Source of the DNA: Petrolisthes cinctipes
Taxonomy: Eukaryota > Arthropoda > Malacostraca > Decapoda > Porcellanidae
Assembly (NCBI GenBank): GCA_033782935.1
Contig: JAWQEG010000166.1
Location: 4,343,501-4,407,500 of the forward strand
Direction of reading: 5' to 3'
Length of the DNA stretch: 64,000 nt
A program made the position numbers and the translations under genes. A model generated the notes under the pieces. The model ran no database searches. It had not been told where the DNA came from and saw nothing but the letters and a program-made list of their open reading frames with translations. Numbering within the stretch: position 1 is the first letter of the stretch; each line of letters opens with the position of its first letter. Shown one piece after another: positions 1-10,289 of this stretch.

Positions 1-1
1 C

Positions 2-1558
2 AAGTTCGTGAAGCCCTTACACTTTAAGATGGTTTCGGATGCTCAGGTCCGCACAGTTCTCCGAAAGGGGGACTGGTTAGCATCCCTGGACCTCCAGGAT
101 GCATACTTACACGTCCCGATCCACCCCCGGTTTCGCCGATTTCTGGCATTCCAGGTGGGGACCGAGACGTTTCAGTTTACCAGGCTCCCTTTCGGTCTCT
201 CGCTGGCTCCTCGGGTCTTCACCAAGCTCGTGAGGGTGGTGGCATCCCACCTGGTGGAGGCGGGTGTCCCCACCCTTATGTACCTAGACGATTGGTTGCT
301 ACATGCCCCCTCCAGGGAGCAGGTAGCAAACAACATCAGGATAGCAAGGGGGGTGCTAGAGGAAATGGGGTTCTTGCTCAACGTCCCCAAGTCCTCTCTC
401 ACCCCTACTCGCAGACTATCGTGGCTGGGAATAGAGTGGGACACAGTTTCGGCCACCCTCTCGCTCGCTCCAGACAATGCCCGCCGGACCCTCCGCCACG
501 TCCGCCAGTGGGAATCATTGCTCGGGTCACTGAATTTCGCGGCCCCCGCAATGCCCCAGGGACGACTGAAGCACAGGAGACTCACGCAGGAGGTAAACCT
601 CCATCTGTCTCCCACACACAGGGACCTTCCCAGGCCAATATCCCAGACACTTCACCGTCTCCTTCGCCCCTGGCTACGTCCCGGTGCCCTGCGTCAGCGA
701 GTTCCCTGGGTGTTACCTCCCCCGGGGATCACGGTGGCGACAGACGCATCGGACGTAGGCTGGGGATACCAATCTTGCCTGGGACATCAGCTGTGCAGGG
801 GATGGAAGGAAGAGGAGAGGCTACTACACATCAACACTCGGGAGTTGATGGTAGCAAGGGAGTGGCTCAACAGACACTCCCAGTTTTCCAGGATAGGCGT
901 CCGCTTCGACATGGATAATGTAGCGGCCGTGCAGTGCCTGCAGAGACAGGGCACTTCACGGTCGGAAGTTCTCCTGTCCCTGTCAGAACAGATATTCTCG
1001 GTAGCGGCCAAGAGAGCTATTCACCTCTCGGCCCGCTATGTGCCAGGGCGGGAGAACGATTGGGCGGACGCACTATCCAGGTTCAGAGGGACGTCAGTTG
1101 AGTGGCAACTGCATCCCCCTGTGTTCGAGTCACTCTGCCTTCGCTACGGGACACCGGAGGTGGACCTGTTCGCCTCCCCAACCACGGCCCAACTTCCTCT
1201 GTTCCTGTCCTTCTCCACCAGGACAGAGGCGGGGGGCCCGGACGCCTTCATGGAGGATTGGAACAGGTGGGAGTATCTATATCTCTTTCCCCCACCAGCA
1301 ACGTCAGTCCTCCTCCAGGCGATCCTCAAGCTGCGTGCCTTCAGAGGGAGAGTACTCCTCATAGCCCCCCTCTGGCCAGCGCAGCCGTGGTTCGGAGAAC
1401 TGTCCCAGTGGTGCCCTCATCCTCTTCAGTTGGGATCAGCGTGCCTCTCCAGCACTCTGTCCACACCACACCAAGCGTCACTGAAACTACACGCTTGGAG
1501 TTTCTACGGGGAGTCCTCAGCGAACGCTTCACTCAGGAAACAGTGGGCAAGATGCTGA
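2..1558 (+). CDS. DIRS-like retrotransposon polyprotein: reverse transcriptase, RNase H, methyltransferase-like region (5' partial)
   Basis: The frame is open at the left window edge, so the start is missing. Counting from the GTG at 8, the RT shows LDLQDAY (residues 27-33), LPFGLSLAP (60-68) and the catalytic YLDD (92-95). An RNase H domain follows with TDAS, an ELMVAREWL segment and a later MDN acidic position. Next comes a region starting EVDLFAS and ending PAQPWFGEL, which in DIRS elements is usually called the Dam-like methyltransferase domain. This RT/RH/MT order is typical of DIRS, which copies RNA to DNA and integrates through a tyrosine recombinase rather than a DDE integrase. The 3' end overlaps the recombinase frame that follows in another frame. 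I see no internal stop, so this copy looks young. DIRS assignment is confident; activity is not shown, because gag and the 5' end lie outside the window. Confidence 0.9.
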   Translation, partial: KFVKPLHFKMVSDAQVRTVLRKGDWLASLDLQDAYLHVPIHPRFRRFLAFQVGTETFQFTRLPFGLSLAPRVFTKLVRVVASHLVEAGVPTLMYLDDWLLHAPSREQVANNIRIARGVLEEMGFLLNVPKSSLTPTRRLSWLGIEWDTVSATLSLAPDNARRTLRHVRQWESLLGSLNFAAPAMPQGRLKHRRLTQEVNLHLSPTHRDLPRPISQTLHRLLRPWLRPGALRQRVPWVLPPPGITVATDASDVGWGYQSCLGHQLCRGWKEEERLLHINTRELMVAREWLNRHSQFSRIGVRFDMDNVAAVQCLQRQGTSRSEVLLSLSEQIFSVAAKRAIHLSARYVPGRENDWADALSRFRGTSVEWQLHPPVFESLCLRYGTPEVDLFASPTTAQLPLFLSFSTRTEAGGPDAFMEDWNRWEYLYLFPPPATSVLLQAILKLRAFRGRVLLIAPLWPAQPWFGELSQWCPHPLQLGSACLSSTLSTPHQASLKLHAWSFYGESSANASLRKQWARC

Positions 1559-2556
1559 GGGCTCATCGCCAGTCCTTGGTGCGGCAGTACGAATCATGCT
1601 GGAAGAGATTCCAGGACTTCTTGTGTCGACATCCCTCCATGGTTATCTCGGAGGACACGATCCTGGAATTCCTCAAGTGGCTCGCTGATTTCACCAACAG
1701 GGCCCCGGCGACGGTGCTTGCACATCACGCAGCCCTGTCTGATCCCCTCCTCCTAGGTTTTAATATTAAAGTGCCTGAGAGGCCTCTCTCTCTGCTGAGG
1801 ATGGGGATTTGGGCGGGGACGGCACCTCACCGGGCCCAGACTCCTTCCTGGTCCCTTCACCGCGTCCTTACCTACCTGACCTTCCAGGGGGTTCCTCTGG
1901 AAGTGTGCCACCTCCTCCAGAAGTCTCTCTTCCTGCTTGCCTTAGCTACAGGGTATAGGGCCTCCCAATTGGCAGCCCTTACCCGTCATCCAGCCTTCTC
2001 CTCTGTAAGTCCTAACCTTACCTCCGTGACTGTTTCCCCGTCTCCTACTTTCTTAGCTAAGAACGAGCAGGCTGACGACAGGATTGGCCCCCTCGCAGTA
2101 CCCTCCTTCTCGAGGGATGGAAGTTTCCACTCACTCTGTCCAGTCCATGCCTTCACAGCCTACGTGGAGGCTACGATTGAAGCTTCTCCGGACCACCTCT
2201 TCTACAATTCCAGGTCTGGTAAGCCTCTCTTCCCCAGGTCCATCGCTCACCTTCTCTGCCGAGTGATCGAGAATAGGGATCCCAGACACGCTCCCAAGGC
2301 CCACAGAGTTCGGGGCGTGGCCGCCTCCCTCGCCTTCCTCAGGACTCACTTGGTGGAGCGGGTACGGGATCTGGGGGGCTGGACATCCACATCCTTCTTC
2401 AGGACGAGGTATCTGTTCCACTCACTCTCCCCCACCCCCTGTGTGGCGATGGGGACTCCTCCCACCCTACCACAACCCAGGTCTCGCTCCTGGCAAAGGT
2501 CCCCGCGGGAAACAGAACAGGGGGAGGGGGCGCCCGAGGGAAAAAGGTCGGGCTAG
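1102..2556 (+). CDS. DIRS-like tyrosine recombinase
   Basis: This encodes the integration enzyme of the same DIRS element. The frame is open from 1102, but recognisable recombinase sequence starts near 1490, just inside the end of the RT frame, so the true start is uncertain and the N-terminal ~130 residues may be shadow translation. An N-terminal SAM-like region contains VRQYESCWKRF and NRAPATVLAHHAALSDP. Counted from 1102, the catalytic set is Arg286 (GYRASQL), the H-x-x-R box His401/Arg404 (HRVRG), Trp427 (GGW) and the nucleophile Tyr437 (RTRYL). All expected catalytic positions are present without a stop, consistent with a complete enzyme that would join a circular DNA intermediate to the genome without target duplication. 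The tail after Tyr437 is Pro/Ser/Arg-rich. The minus-strand copies at 4.9 kb and 58.6-59.7 kb are relatives. Confidence 0.87.
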   Translation: MATASPCVRVTLPSLRDTGGGPVRLPNHGPTSSVPVLLHQDRGGGPGRLHGGLEQVGVSISLSPTSNVSPPPGDPQAACLQRESTPHSPPLASAAVVRRTVPVVPSSSSVGISVPLQHSVHTTPSVTETTRLEFLRGVLSERFTQETVGKMLRAHRQSLVRQYESCWKRFQDFLCRHPSMVISEDTILEFLKWLADFTNRAPATVLAHHAALSDPLLLGFNIKVPERPLSLLRMGIWAGTAPHRAQTPSWSLHRVLTYLTFQGVPLEVCHLLQKSLFLLALATGYRASQLAALTRHPAFSSVSPNLTSVTVSPSPTFLAKNEQADDRIGPLAVPSFSRDGSFHSLCPVHAFTAYVEATIEASPDHLFYNSRSGKPLFPRSIAHLLCRVIENRDPRHAPKAHRVRGVAASLAFLRTHLVERVRDLGGWTSTSFFRTRYLFHSLSPTPCVAMGTPPTLPQPRSRSWQRSPRETEQGEGAPEGKRSG

Positions 2557-2904
2557 ATAGCTCCCTTATCACCAGTTCATCATTATCACCCCATACGTCA
2601 TCTCCATTCTGTACATTCTCACGCTCATCCCATGTCATTCATGTTGTACATATGGTGTTGGTTACAATAAAACTACATTGTTATGGAACTTTGAGTATTT
2701 ATTTTCGATGGATGAAATAATGGTGACTTACTCCCCTATGCAGGGTTACAATAAACACATAGTTAGGGCATGTTGGTGTTTCATTCCTCCTCTCGGTGGA
2801 CTTATTACCCATACTCAGGCCATAGCCTGGGGTTTGGGGTACTATGAAAAAAAAGGGGGGGGGGGCCTCGACCCTCCTACCTCTCCTCTCGAGTCTGACT
2901 AAAA
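2557..2904 (+). other. 3' region of the + strand DIRS copy, with two AATAAA signals
   Basis: This is non-coding sequence after the recombinase stop. AATAAA occurs at 2666-2671 and 2750-2755. The part from 2766 to 2904 (C-rich, ending CTCGAGTCTGACT) reappears as the reverse complement at about 3607-3745. So this element and the decayed minus-strand copy converge here, sharing related 3' ends. Confidence 0.6.
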
Positions 2905-3490
2905 TAGTGCATTTGTCGTGGCTGAAATTGTATTTATTGGTTGTGGAACCAGCACAGCTGGATTGCTATAGAACACACCTCTTCTCCAGCCCAGGCCCCG
3001 TATAGGCTTATTCTGGGTTAGAAGGGTCTATTCCGTGAAGATCATCAGAAGTAAATATAAATTCAAATCTGGTGCTGTACTGATATGGGAGCCACCTGGT
3101 GGTGGCCTCTAGAAGTAGCGACCCCGCGCTGTCCCGCTCGATCACTTAAATGAGAACTGAAAGAGAATGTCTGCCGCATCGGGAGGCGGGTGGGACAGTA
3201 AAAGCTGTGCTGGTTCCACAAACAATAAATACAATTTAAGCCGCGACAAATGCACTATTATTGGTAAAGTGGAACCAGCACAGCTGGATTGCTATGCATG
3301 CGTTGCGGTCGGTGGGAGGTGAGGAGAAGGCATTCACCCCCCATATGAAGAGCGGGAAGAAGCCCCTGGCCCGGAGTGGGCACTTGTATAAAGAGTAGTG
3401 AGGTAATACTATTGTAAAAAGCTCCAAAGAGTTTGGGGTGGCTGACCCTTTGGAAGCTCTTTTACTCATATATATAATTCATTATCATTA
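2905..3490. repeat. Left arm of a large inverted repeat (partner 9690-10289)
   Basis: The MITE copy 1 and the following ~230 bp (3258-3490, including the motif ACTTTACCAATA read on minus and a stretch around GTAATACTATTGTAAAAAG) recur in reverse complement and mirrored order at 9690-10289. The enclosed ~6.2 kb includes a decayed minus-strand DIRS copy. DIRS elements carry inverted terminal repeats, so these arms may be its termini. The alternative is a separate foldback structure. Confidence 0.65.
2907..3255. mobile_element. MITE-like element with ~55-bp terminal inverted repeats, TA-flanked (copy 1)
   Basis: The ends are GTGCATTTGTCG at 2907 and its complement ending at 3255, flanked by TA (2905-2906, 3256-3257). 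Inverted similarity continues about 55 bp inward to the AGCTGTGCTGGTTCCAC motif. There is no coding capacity. A TA target and this end type fit a non-autonomous Tc1/mariner-like element, by inference. A second copy in the opposite orientation lies at 9918-10287, and a partial copy at about 9369-9580. Confidence 0.7.
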
Positions 3491-4870
3491 TATATATATA
3501 CAAAACTTTCTGTTACCAACCAGAAAGTGTTATAATATAAGTATTATAACATAATAAATATTATAATTTTTTTTTTTTTTTTTTTTAACTTCAAGTAGTT
3601 TGTCTTTAGTCAGACTCGAGGGGAGAAGTAGGGGGTCGAGGCCTCCTCCCCCCCACCCCTTTTTATCTCATAGTCCTCCAAACCTAGGCTATGGCCTGAG
3701 TTTGGGTAATAAGTCCCCGAGAGGAGGAAAGAAACACCAACATGTCCTCACCATGTTTGAGTGGTCAATCTTCCAGGCCTGTGATAAGTTAAGATTGCTA
3801 TTCTCCACCAGGAAGCCCATCGCATCCAAGGTAGCCGCCGTGGATACCCTTGACGATGCGGGAACAGGGGCGGAGATCGGGCGGGCCTTGTAGAAGACTC
3901 GCCCGCCGCGTCCACTCCCCACTTTACCAGGACGTCATCTCTCCTCACCCACACGTCTGGTTGAGCAGTGTCAGGAGACCACGCAACCAGTCTGCCCTCC
4001 TCTGAAGAGTGAGTCCAGGAAGGAGGAAAGAAGGCCCAAGAGTAGGGGAGGTAGACGGAGGAAAAGGAGAAGGAGGGGAGGAGGTAGCCAGCTCCTCCGC
4101 CAGGGCACCAGCCGGGGACTCGGGGAGAGTGGAGATACGGGAACGCTCCCCAAACTCCCCGGGTGAACCCGGGGCCTCAGCCGGCAATGCAGCAGGGAGA
4201 GGAAGAGGGAGAGCAGGTCCAGGAATGGGTCCCCCCGCCACCACCGCAGTAGGCGGGGAGAAGGCCAGGGGAGGAAGAATGAAGTCCGGAAGGACAATGC
4301 ATGAGATAACGTGATCTAAATGATGACGCCGATGCCTAGCCCCCTCGTGACTGCACTTCCTCAATAGAGTGCGTCTGTAGGAGTGCTAAAGACGTTGCTA
4401 AGCCCCTGAGGAATGGGCTTTGGTAACATGACCAGGGTCAGCCAAATAAATTATCTATCTTGCATAAGGCTCTCAACACTGAGCTCGTCGCCAGATGCCT
4501 CCCCTACGTAAGATTAAAGAACAAATGATGAAGGAAGGCATCTGGGGTAGCTAACATATAATCTCTCAGTGCGTGAACCCGGGCACAAGTGGTGGTGAGC
4601 GCTCCCAGGCAGGAAACTAGGTATTTTCAAAAAGGGGGGGGGGGGGGGCGAGGCAACTCGTCAGATTGGTCGTTTTTATCTAGAAAAACCAGAGAGGGTG
4701 TACTAGTAACCTATGACATATCTGAAGCAAAAATGGTAAATGACGAGTGTCGAAAAAAGAGCAGCTAAATGAGATGCTCGAAAACCACTAGCTAGTGAGA
4801 GGAAAAATTGAACCTCTGAAAGTTGTTCCATATCCTGAAAAGGCACGTAGTTTAACATCTTGTGCAGTGA
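3491..4870. other. Stretch with DIRS-related 3' end and no recognised gene
   Basis: A poly-T run lies at about 3569-3588. Bases 3607-3745 are the reverse complement of 2766-2904, marking the 3' end of a minus-strand DIRS copy. Between 3690 and 4364 the minus strand keeps Pro/Ser/Leu-rich open frames, but I recognise no domain there. A run of G is at 4637-4649. The rest shows nothing I can name. Confidence 0.4.
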
Positions 4871-5560
4871 CTACGAGGGGAACCGTTGTCTTTGACGAGG
4901 TAGAAAGGCACGAGGACCATGTTTAAGCATGATCACCGGCCTCGCATCTATAGTAATATAGAAACCAAAGTGCAACGGGTCCGAAATTGCAGCTTGAAGA
5001 GCTGCCACAGTCGCCGGGGCCATGTTGGTGGAGACCGCCCACCAGGCCAAGAGGGTGAGAGGTGTGCTGGAGGAAATGTAAGTCAAGGACTTATTTATTT
5101 ATTTTTTTTTTTAAATATCCTCCAGCATGACTCATACTGTTTCACTGAAGCTGGCCCGAGAGAATTAGGCATCAAAATAGATGTCTGAGTATTAAAAATA
5201 TACGTTTAGGCTTTCCAGAGAAAGTCCAAGCCTGTAGTCGTAAGGACAACAGTAACGGTAAAGTTACCTCTGTGGACAGGCAAGCCGGACCCAGAAACAG
5301 TGGGTTCGGACCCTTGGCCTTCAGTTCCCCGAACCATGGTTGAGCAGGCCTACACGAAACGAAGAGGAGAACCCGCCTCCGTAAGACCGAAGTCAATTGA
5401 CCACTTTGGTGAAAAGGGGAGTTGAAGGAGGGGGAAAAGCATAAAGTAATTTCCGCCGACTCCAGTCCTCCATGAATGCATCCGGACCCCATGCAAGAGT
5501 GGGGCTGTGGGGTGGCAAATAATTGGCCAGCTCCCCCACTAGGGAAAGAGGCGAACTTTA
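4871..5560 (-). pseudogene. Decayed DIRS copy: MT-like end and recombinase fragment
   Basis: On the minus strand, 5492-5172 encodes a degraded match to the C-terminal methyltransferase-like region of the RT polyprotein, including PAQPWFGEL and an LRLQAWTF segment like the LKLHAWSF of the + copy. Then 5086-4871 encodes MAPATVAALQAAISDP followed by LHFGFYI, matching the recombinase N-terminal region. The order is that of a DIRS element transcribed leftward. Stops and frameshifts separate the pieces, and catalytic recombinase residues are not recognisable, so the copy is dead. It lies between the inverted-repeat arms at 2905-3490 and 9690-10289. Confidence 0.7.
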
Positions 5561-6400
5561 AATCTCACGAGGCTGCCTGGGACAGTGTCGTGAGCGTAAC
5601 GCCAGGACCGTCCTGAGCATTAATACAAGTCATCGAACAGGGTAAGCCGAAGCCCCAATATCCCCTCGCCTGCATCCCCTAAGTGGAATGCGTGCGAGGA
5701 AAGGTTACGGACGTAGTTAAAAAAAAAACAATTGAATGAGTATGGTGTACAAGACACAGATCTTGCTGCCCCATGTCTCCCTGTTATGGGAATACAAAAC
5801 CGGTGATCCGAGGAGAGAACTAGGGTAGCTGTAATATCATCCCTGAGAGCTTAAACATGACACAAAGGGTGACATGTGCAGCTTGGTAGGACGGTAGGTA
5901 ACACCCGGAGCCGTATAGTTTATCATTGGTTTGTTTGAATTTGGTATGGACCACCGTGAAGGTGAAAAAACTACTTTGAAAACTTTCCGAGCCAAACAGT
6001 AAAGAAGACTGGTGGGTCAAACAGTTACCTGATATGTCTGGAAAGGCTATGCCAAATCACGAATAAACAAAATTTTGTGAAAATTTATGGGAAACCAACA
6101 GTTGCCTCACCACTGGAAGACATACCTCAATTGAAACCCTATGTCAGTACAGGGTAGGGAACCTCTGTCTCGTTCTTGGTAAAGAATGACTGACGTTTCG
6201 GAGACATATGGTGATCACCTGAGAGTCACAACGAGAAAAGAGGGACGTAAAAACGTCAATGTCAGGGAGACCAGTGACTGGAAAACCCGAGTTTGAGTGT
6301 TGTTACAGCTCCGAGAACGTTTTGAAACGTTATCGCATTCGCTCACATATTTCCCTCACGCGGCAAAGAGGCCGTGTGTTATAAACTCTCATGAACTAGC
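5561..6400. other. Intergenic stretch, probable decayed DIRS body
   Basis: I see no intact frame. Bases 5500-5600 read on minus still resemble the start of the methyltransferase-like region (WGPDAF, GELANYLPP), so this is probably the eroded RT/RNase H part of the minus-strand copy. Confidence 0.35.
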
Positions 6401-6401
6401 T

Positions 6402-6590
6402 GCCATAGGCTGAGTCCCAGGTAGCCCCTAGGCTGAGCCCCAGGTAGCCACTAGGTTCAGGCCCAGGTAGCCACTAGGTTCAGGCCCATGTAGCCACTAG
6501 GTTGAGCCCCGGGTAGCACCTAGGTTGTGCATAGGTAGCGCCTTGGCTGAGCCCGAGGTAGCCCCTAGGTTGTTCATAGGTAGAACCTTG
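6402..6590 (+). repeat. Tandem repeat, ~30-bp unit
   Basis: About six diverged units contain GGTAGCC, then CTAGG and GCTGAGCCC. It leads directly into the longer-period array that follows. Confidence 0.75.
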
Positions 6591-7015
6591 GCTGTGGTAG
6601 AAGCCTAGCTGGCTAGGTCCCAGCAGGCCTTTCAGTCAGTACCCTTCCGGGTTCTTGGTTGAGCAGGTCCTGCTCTTGGTGCTAGGTTGTGCATAGGCAG
6701 CACCTAGTCAGTGGAGGAGCCTGGCTGGCCAGGTCCTAGCAGGTTTGTCAGTCAGTACCCTACCAGGTCCTTGGCTGAGCGGGTCCTGCTCTTGGCACTA
6801 GGTTGTGCATGGGTAGCACCCTAGCTGGCCAGGTTCTAGCAGGTTTGTCAGTTAGTACCCTACCGGGCCCTTGGCTGAGAGGGTCCTGCTCTTGGTACTA
6901 GGTTGTGCATGGGTAGCACCCTAGGCTGTGGTAGGAGCCTAGCTGGCAAGGACCTAGCAGGTTCGTCAGTCAGTACCCTACCGGGTCCTTGGCTGAGAGG
7001 GTCCTGCATTTGGTG
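6590..7015 (+). repeat. Tandem repeat, ~103-117-bp unit, four copies
   Basis: Units begin near 6592, 6709, 6822 (shortened) and 6925. They share CTAGCTGGC, AGTCAGTACCCT and GGTCCTGCTCTTGG. The units differ by small deletions. Confidence 0.75.
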
Positions 7016-7019
7016 CTAC

Positions 7020-7500
7020 GCTTGCTCCCTCGGGAGCGGCTCTTGGAGCGCGTCCGCGGGGGAGAAGGAGCCTTTCCTTGCTGGGCCCTTGTACCTGGGA
7101 GGTGACCAGGGGGTGCAGCACGACGGTCTGACCCCCTCCTGCTGAGGTGGGAACCTCGGAAGGGGTTATCAGAGCCGACTAAGGAAGGAGAGGGGGCCTC
7201 TCGGAGTGCTAGGGACTCGAACCCCTGTGACACCGAGGGCGAGACCTTCTCCTGGACTCGTGCTTGCACCCCCGCGAGCGGCTCGAGGAGCTCGCCCTTG
7301 GGGGAGACGAAGCAGCTTCCCTGCTGGGTCCTGGTACCAGTAAGGTAGCCAGGGGGGCCAGCGCGGTGGTCTGGCTCGCTTCCGGGAATGGTGGGAAACC
7401 ACGGAAGGGAGGCACAGAACCGTCTAGGGGTGGCGACGGGGACTCCCGGGGTGCTAGGAGCTTGATCCCCTGTGACCCCGAGAGGCACATAGCAGGATCG
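7020..7500 (-). repeat. ~245-bp duplication in a GC-rich, Ser/Arg/Pro-coding block
   Basis: The segment near 7033 recurs near 7277 with clear similarity (GCTCGAGGAGCTCGC-type block, GTACCnGnnAGGT, CCCCTGTGAC). Read on minus, both encode Ser/Arg/Pro-rich sequence. The position upstream of the decayed RT could make it gag of the leftward DIRS copy, but that is inference. Confidence 0.5.
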
Positions 7501-7599
7501 TAACCCCTGGGAGTGCAGAAGCATGTGTGGGGTGAACAGTGGTGATGCACGTCGGGGGACACCCTCACGGTGCAGCCAGTAGAAGTACACAAGGCACGA

Positions 7600-9340
7600 G
7601 TGGACTGCGGGAGAAAAAAGGGGTTAACACGTGAACCCACGTGTACACAGCACACACATGGAAGAACACAGTAACACCACAAGGGAGGAAAACACTAACT
7701 CCCAAGGAAAAACACTAACCCACACGTACTCACACCCACACTGCCGGGGAAAAAACCCCGCAAACACGGCCCCCAAAAGCCGAGAGTAGACCCTAGGAAA
7801 CCCAAGGAGGGAGAGGGTTTTAATGGAGGAACATGTTACTCTACAAGAAAGTAATGGTTAAGTTTCTCTTACCTCACAATATAAAAGCAAGTACAAAGTA
7901 TGAGTTTATGTTGTAAGAAGAAAGATAGATAGTCTTTACTACACTACAGCATAATGTTATAAAATAATTTTATAAAAACTGTACTGTATTGTAAAAACAA
8001 TGATGGTACCGAATGTTGAAAATACAGTACTGCAAGATGAAGAATGCTACAACGCAGACTAAAAACAGTACAGTAGTAGCAACTCGGAGGGAGCTCAAGC
8101 AATGCCTCAAAACTGGGAATAAAAAGATTAGCAAAAACTAATAATTTAGGCATCAAAGAAAAGGAAGCAAAAGAAACCAGCCCCGGTTGGAAGATATAAT
8201 CCAGGCGTGGTGAGTAAATCCTTGCTTGGTAAGGCAGCTAAAGAAAGTGTAGGCAATATTATAAGAATAATATCCTAAGGACACTAAAAGAGCTGACAAG
8301 AAAAACACCAAAAAGGTGCAGAGGCCCCAAGACACAGGGGAGAGGGGACACGTGTAAACAAACAACCTAACTCCCCACAGGACTAAAAACGAGGAGAAAA
8401 AACCCAAACAAAGACTCACCGCACACGGGGGGAGACAGTCACAGCTTCAGCGCACACACAAACCAACACATACACGGGGAAAAAACCCACACAAGGCGCC
8501 AAACACGCACACGTGGGCGCACCACGTGCAGAGAAAAACACAACATACAGCCTTCCCCAACGTGAAATTTCCCAGGGAAAACAACCCCGTAAACACCCCC
8601 CTACGCCCCGAGAAGACCCCCGTCGACTGGGGCCACCAAAGGAGGGATGGGGAGCCTCCCATTCCCCACGGAAGGAAAGAAAAAACCCCACGGGGTGGCC
8701 CAACACGCCGCCAACCCACGGGTAAGGCGGGGTGAATACCTCCACACGCACAACCCGGGGAAAAAACCCCGCAAACCAACCCCTCACGGACCGAAACACT
8801 GGTCCGCAGCCCCCATCAGGAGGGGCACAGTCAGCCTGAGGGGCATACCCCAGGGAAAACAAACACACTGGAGAGAAAAAACTCCAAATAACACTGAAAG
8901 GCAGGAGCAAGGACAACGCACAATCCTTGCAGCCTGTAACACTAAAAACACTCGGGGAAGAAGCACTAGGGGGCCCAGCAGGGGCCCCCGAGGAGCACCA
9001 CGTGGGGCGGCAAGGGCCCCACGTGGGGAAGAACACTCACGCAGAAGGCTAAACAGCCCCGAAAAACCCAACCGTAGTGAACTAGTGGCAGAGCGGAGGG
9101 GAAATGGAAGGCAGGAAGGGGGAAAAACCCAAAAAGGGGCCCCAAAACTTAGCCCCAGGGAAGGAGGGAAAAACAGACCCCAGCCCGAGGGAAAAGAAAG
9201 AAAAACTGCCCCCACAATAAAAAAAACCCGACGCACACAACACACACACACATCTGCAAAGCAGGCAAGCCACTAGACACAACACAGAAGAAACATTAGC
9301 AGGAACACGCATAACACATCACCATAGCGAAGCAGAGAGG
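7600..9340. other. C/A-rich block with repeated GGGGAAAAAACCCC-type motifs
   Basis: The + strand is strongly C+A rich and the minus strand G+T rich. A self-complementary motif, GGGGAAAAAACCCC or variants, recurs at about 7746, 8478, 8574 and 8756. Long open frames here reflect composition. It may be the leader of the leftward DIRS copy. I recognise no protein. Confidence 0.4.
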
Positions 9341-9368
9341 AGCGTAGATGTTGACCAGTACGTGTTCC

Positions 9369-9596
9369 GCAAAAAAGTGATAGAGCGGGACAGCGCGGGG
9401 TCGCTACTTCTAGAGGCCACCACCAGGTGGCTCCCATATCAGTACAGCGCCAGATTTGAATTTATATTCACTTCTGATGATCTTCACGGAATAGACCCTT
9501 CTAGCCCAGAATAAGCCTATACTGGGCCTGGGCTGGAGAAGGGGTGTGTTCTATAGCAATCCAGCTGTGCTGGTTCCACTTTACCAATAAAGACAA
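9369..9596. mobile_element. Partial copy of the 2907-3255 MITE family
   Basis: Bases 9400-9580 match the interior and one end of the MITE: the CCACCAGGTGGCTCCCATAT block, the CTTCTGATGATCTTCACGG block and the CAGCTGTGCTGGTTCCAC end. The other terminus is missing. Confidence 0.6.
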
Positions 9597-9689
9597 CTAT
9601 TTAAAGATTTCCTTAAAAATGTAAAAAAATTAAAAAAATAATAATACAACATTTTTCTGGGTTATAACAGATTTTTTTTTAATATATAT

Positions 9690-10289
9690 AATAATAATAA
9701 ATTATATATATGAGTAAATAACTTCCAAAGGGTCTGTTACCCTAACTCTTTGAGAATTTTTTACAATAGTATTACCTCAGTACTCTTTGTACAAGTTCCC
9801 GCTCCGGTCTGGGGGCGTTTTTCCCCCTCTTCATAATGAATGCCTCCTCCTCACCTCCCACCGACCGCATCGCATGCATAGCACTCCAGCTGTGCTGGTT
9901 CCACTTTACCAATAATAGTGCATTTGTCGCGGCTTAAATTGTATTTATCGGTTGTGGAACCAGCACAGCTTTTACTGTCCCACCCACCTCCCGATGCGGC
10001 AGACATTCTCCTTCAGTTCTCATTTGAGTGACTGAGCGGCTGCCCCCGCTGGCCCAAGCGGGTCACTACCTCTAGAGGCCGCCACCAGGTGGCTCCCATA
10101 TCAGTACAGCACCAGATTTGAATTTATATTTACTTCTGATGATCTTCACGGAATAGACCCTTCTAGCCCAGAATAAGCCTATACGGGGCCTGGGCTGGAG
10201 AAGGGGTGTGTTCTATAGCAATCCAGCTGTGCTGGTTCCACAACCAATAAATACAATTTAAGCAGCTGGAAGCCGCGACAAATGCACTA
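9690..10289. repeat. Right arm of the large inverted repeat (partner 2905-3490)
   Basis: This is the reverse complement of the left arm with mirrored order: first the ~225-bp non-MITE segment, then the MITE. Divergence between arms is visible but modest. Confidence 0.65.
9918..10287. mobile_element. MITE-like element, TA-flanked (copy 2)
   Basis: The ends are GTGCATTTGTCGCGGC and its complement, with TA on both sides. The right end carries a small extra AGCTGGAAGCC-type insertion. The interior matches copy 1 in reverse orientation. Confidence 0.7.

Noticed and set aside
8416..9312. Long overlapping open frames on both strands of the C/A-rich block
   Set aside because: Composition bias removes stop codons; no domain recognised.
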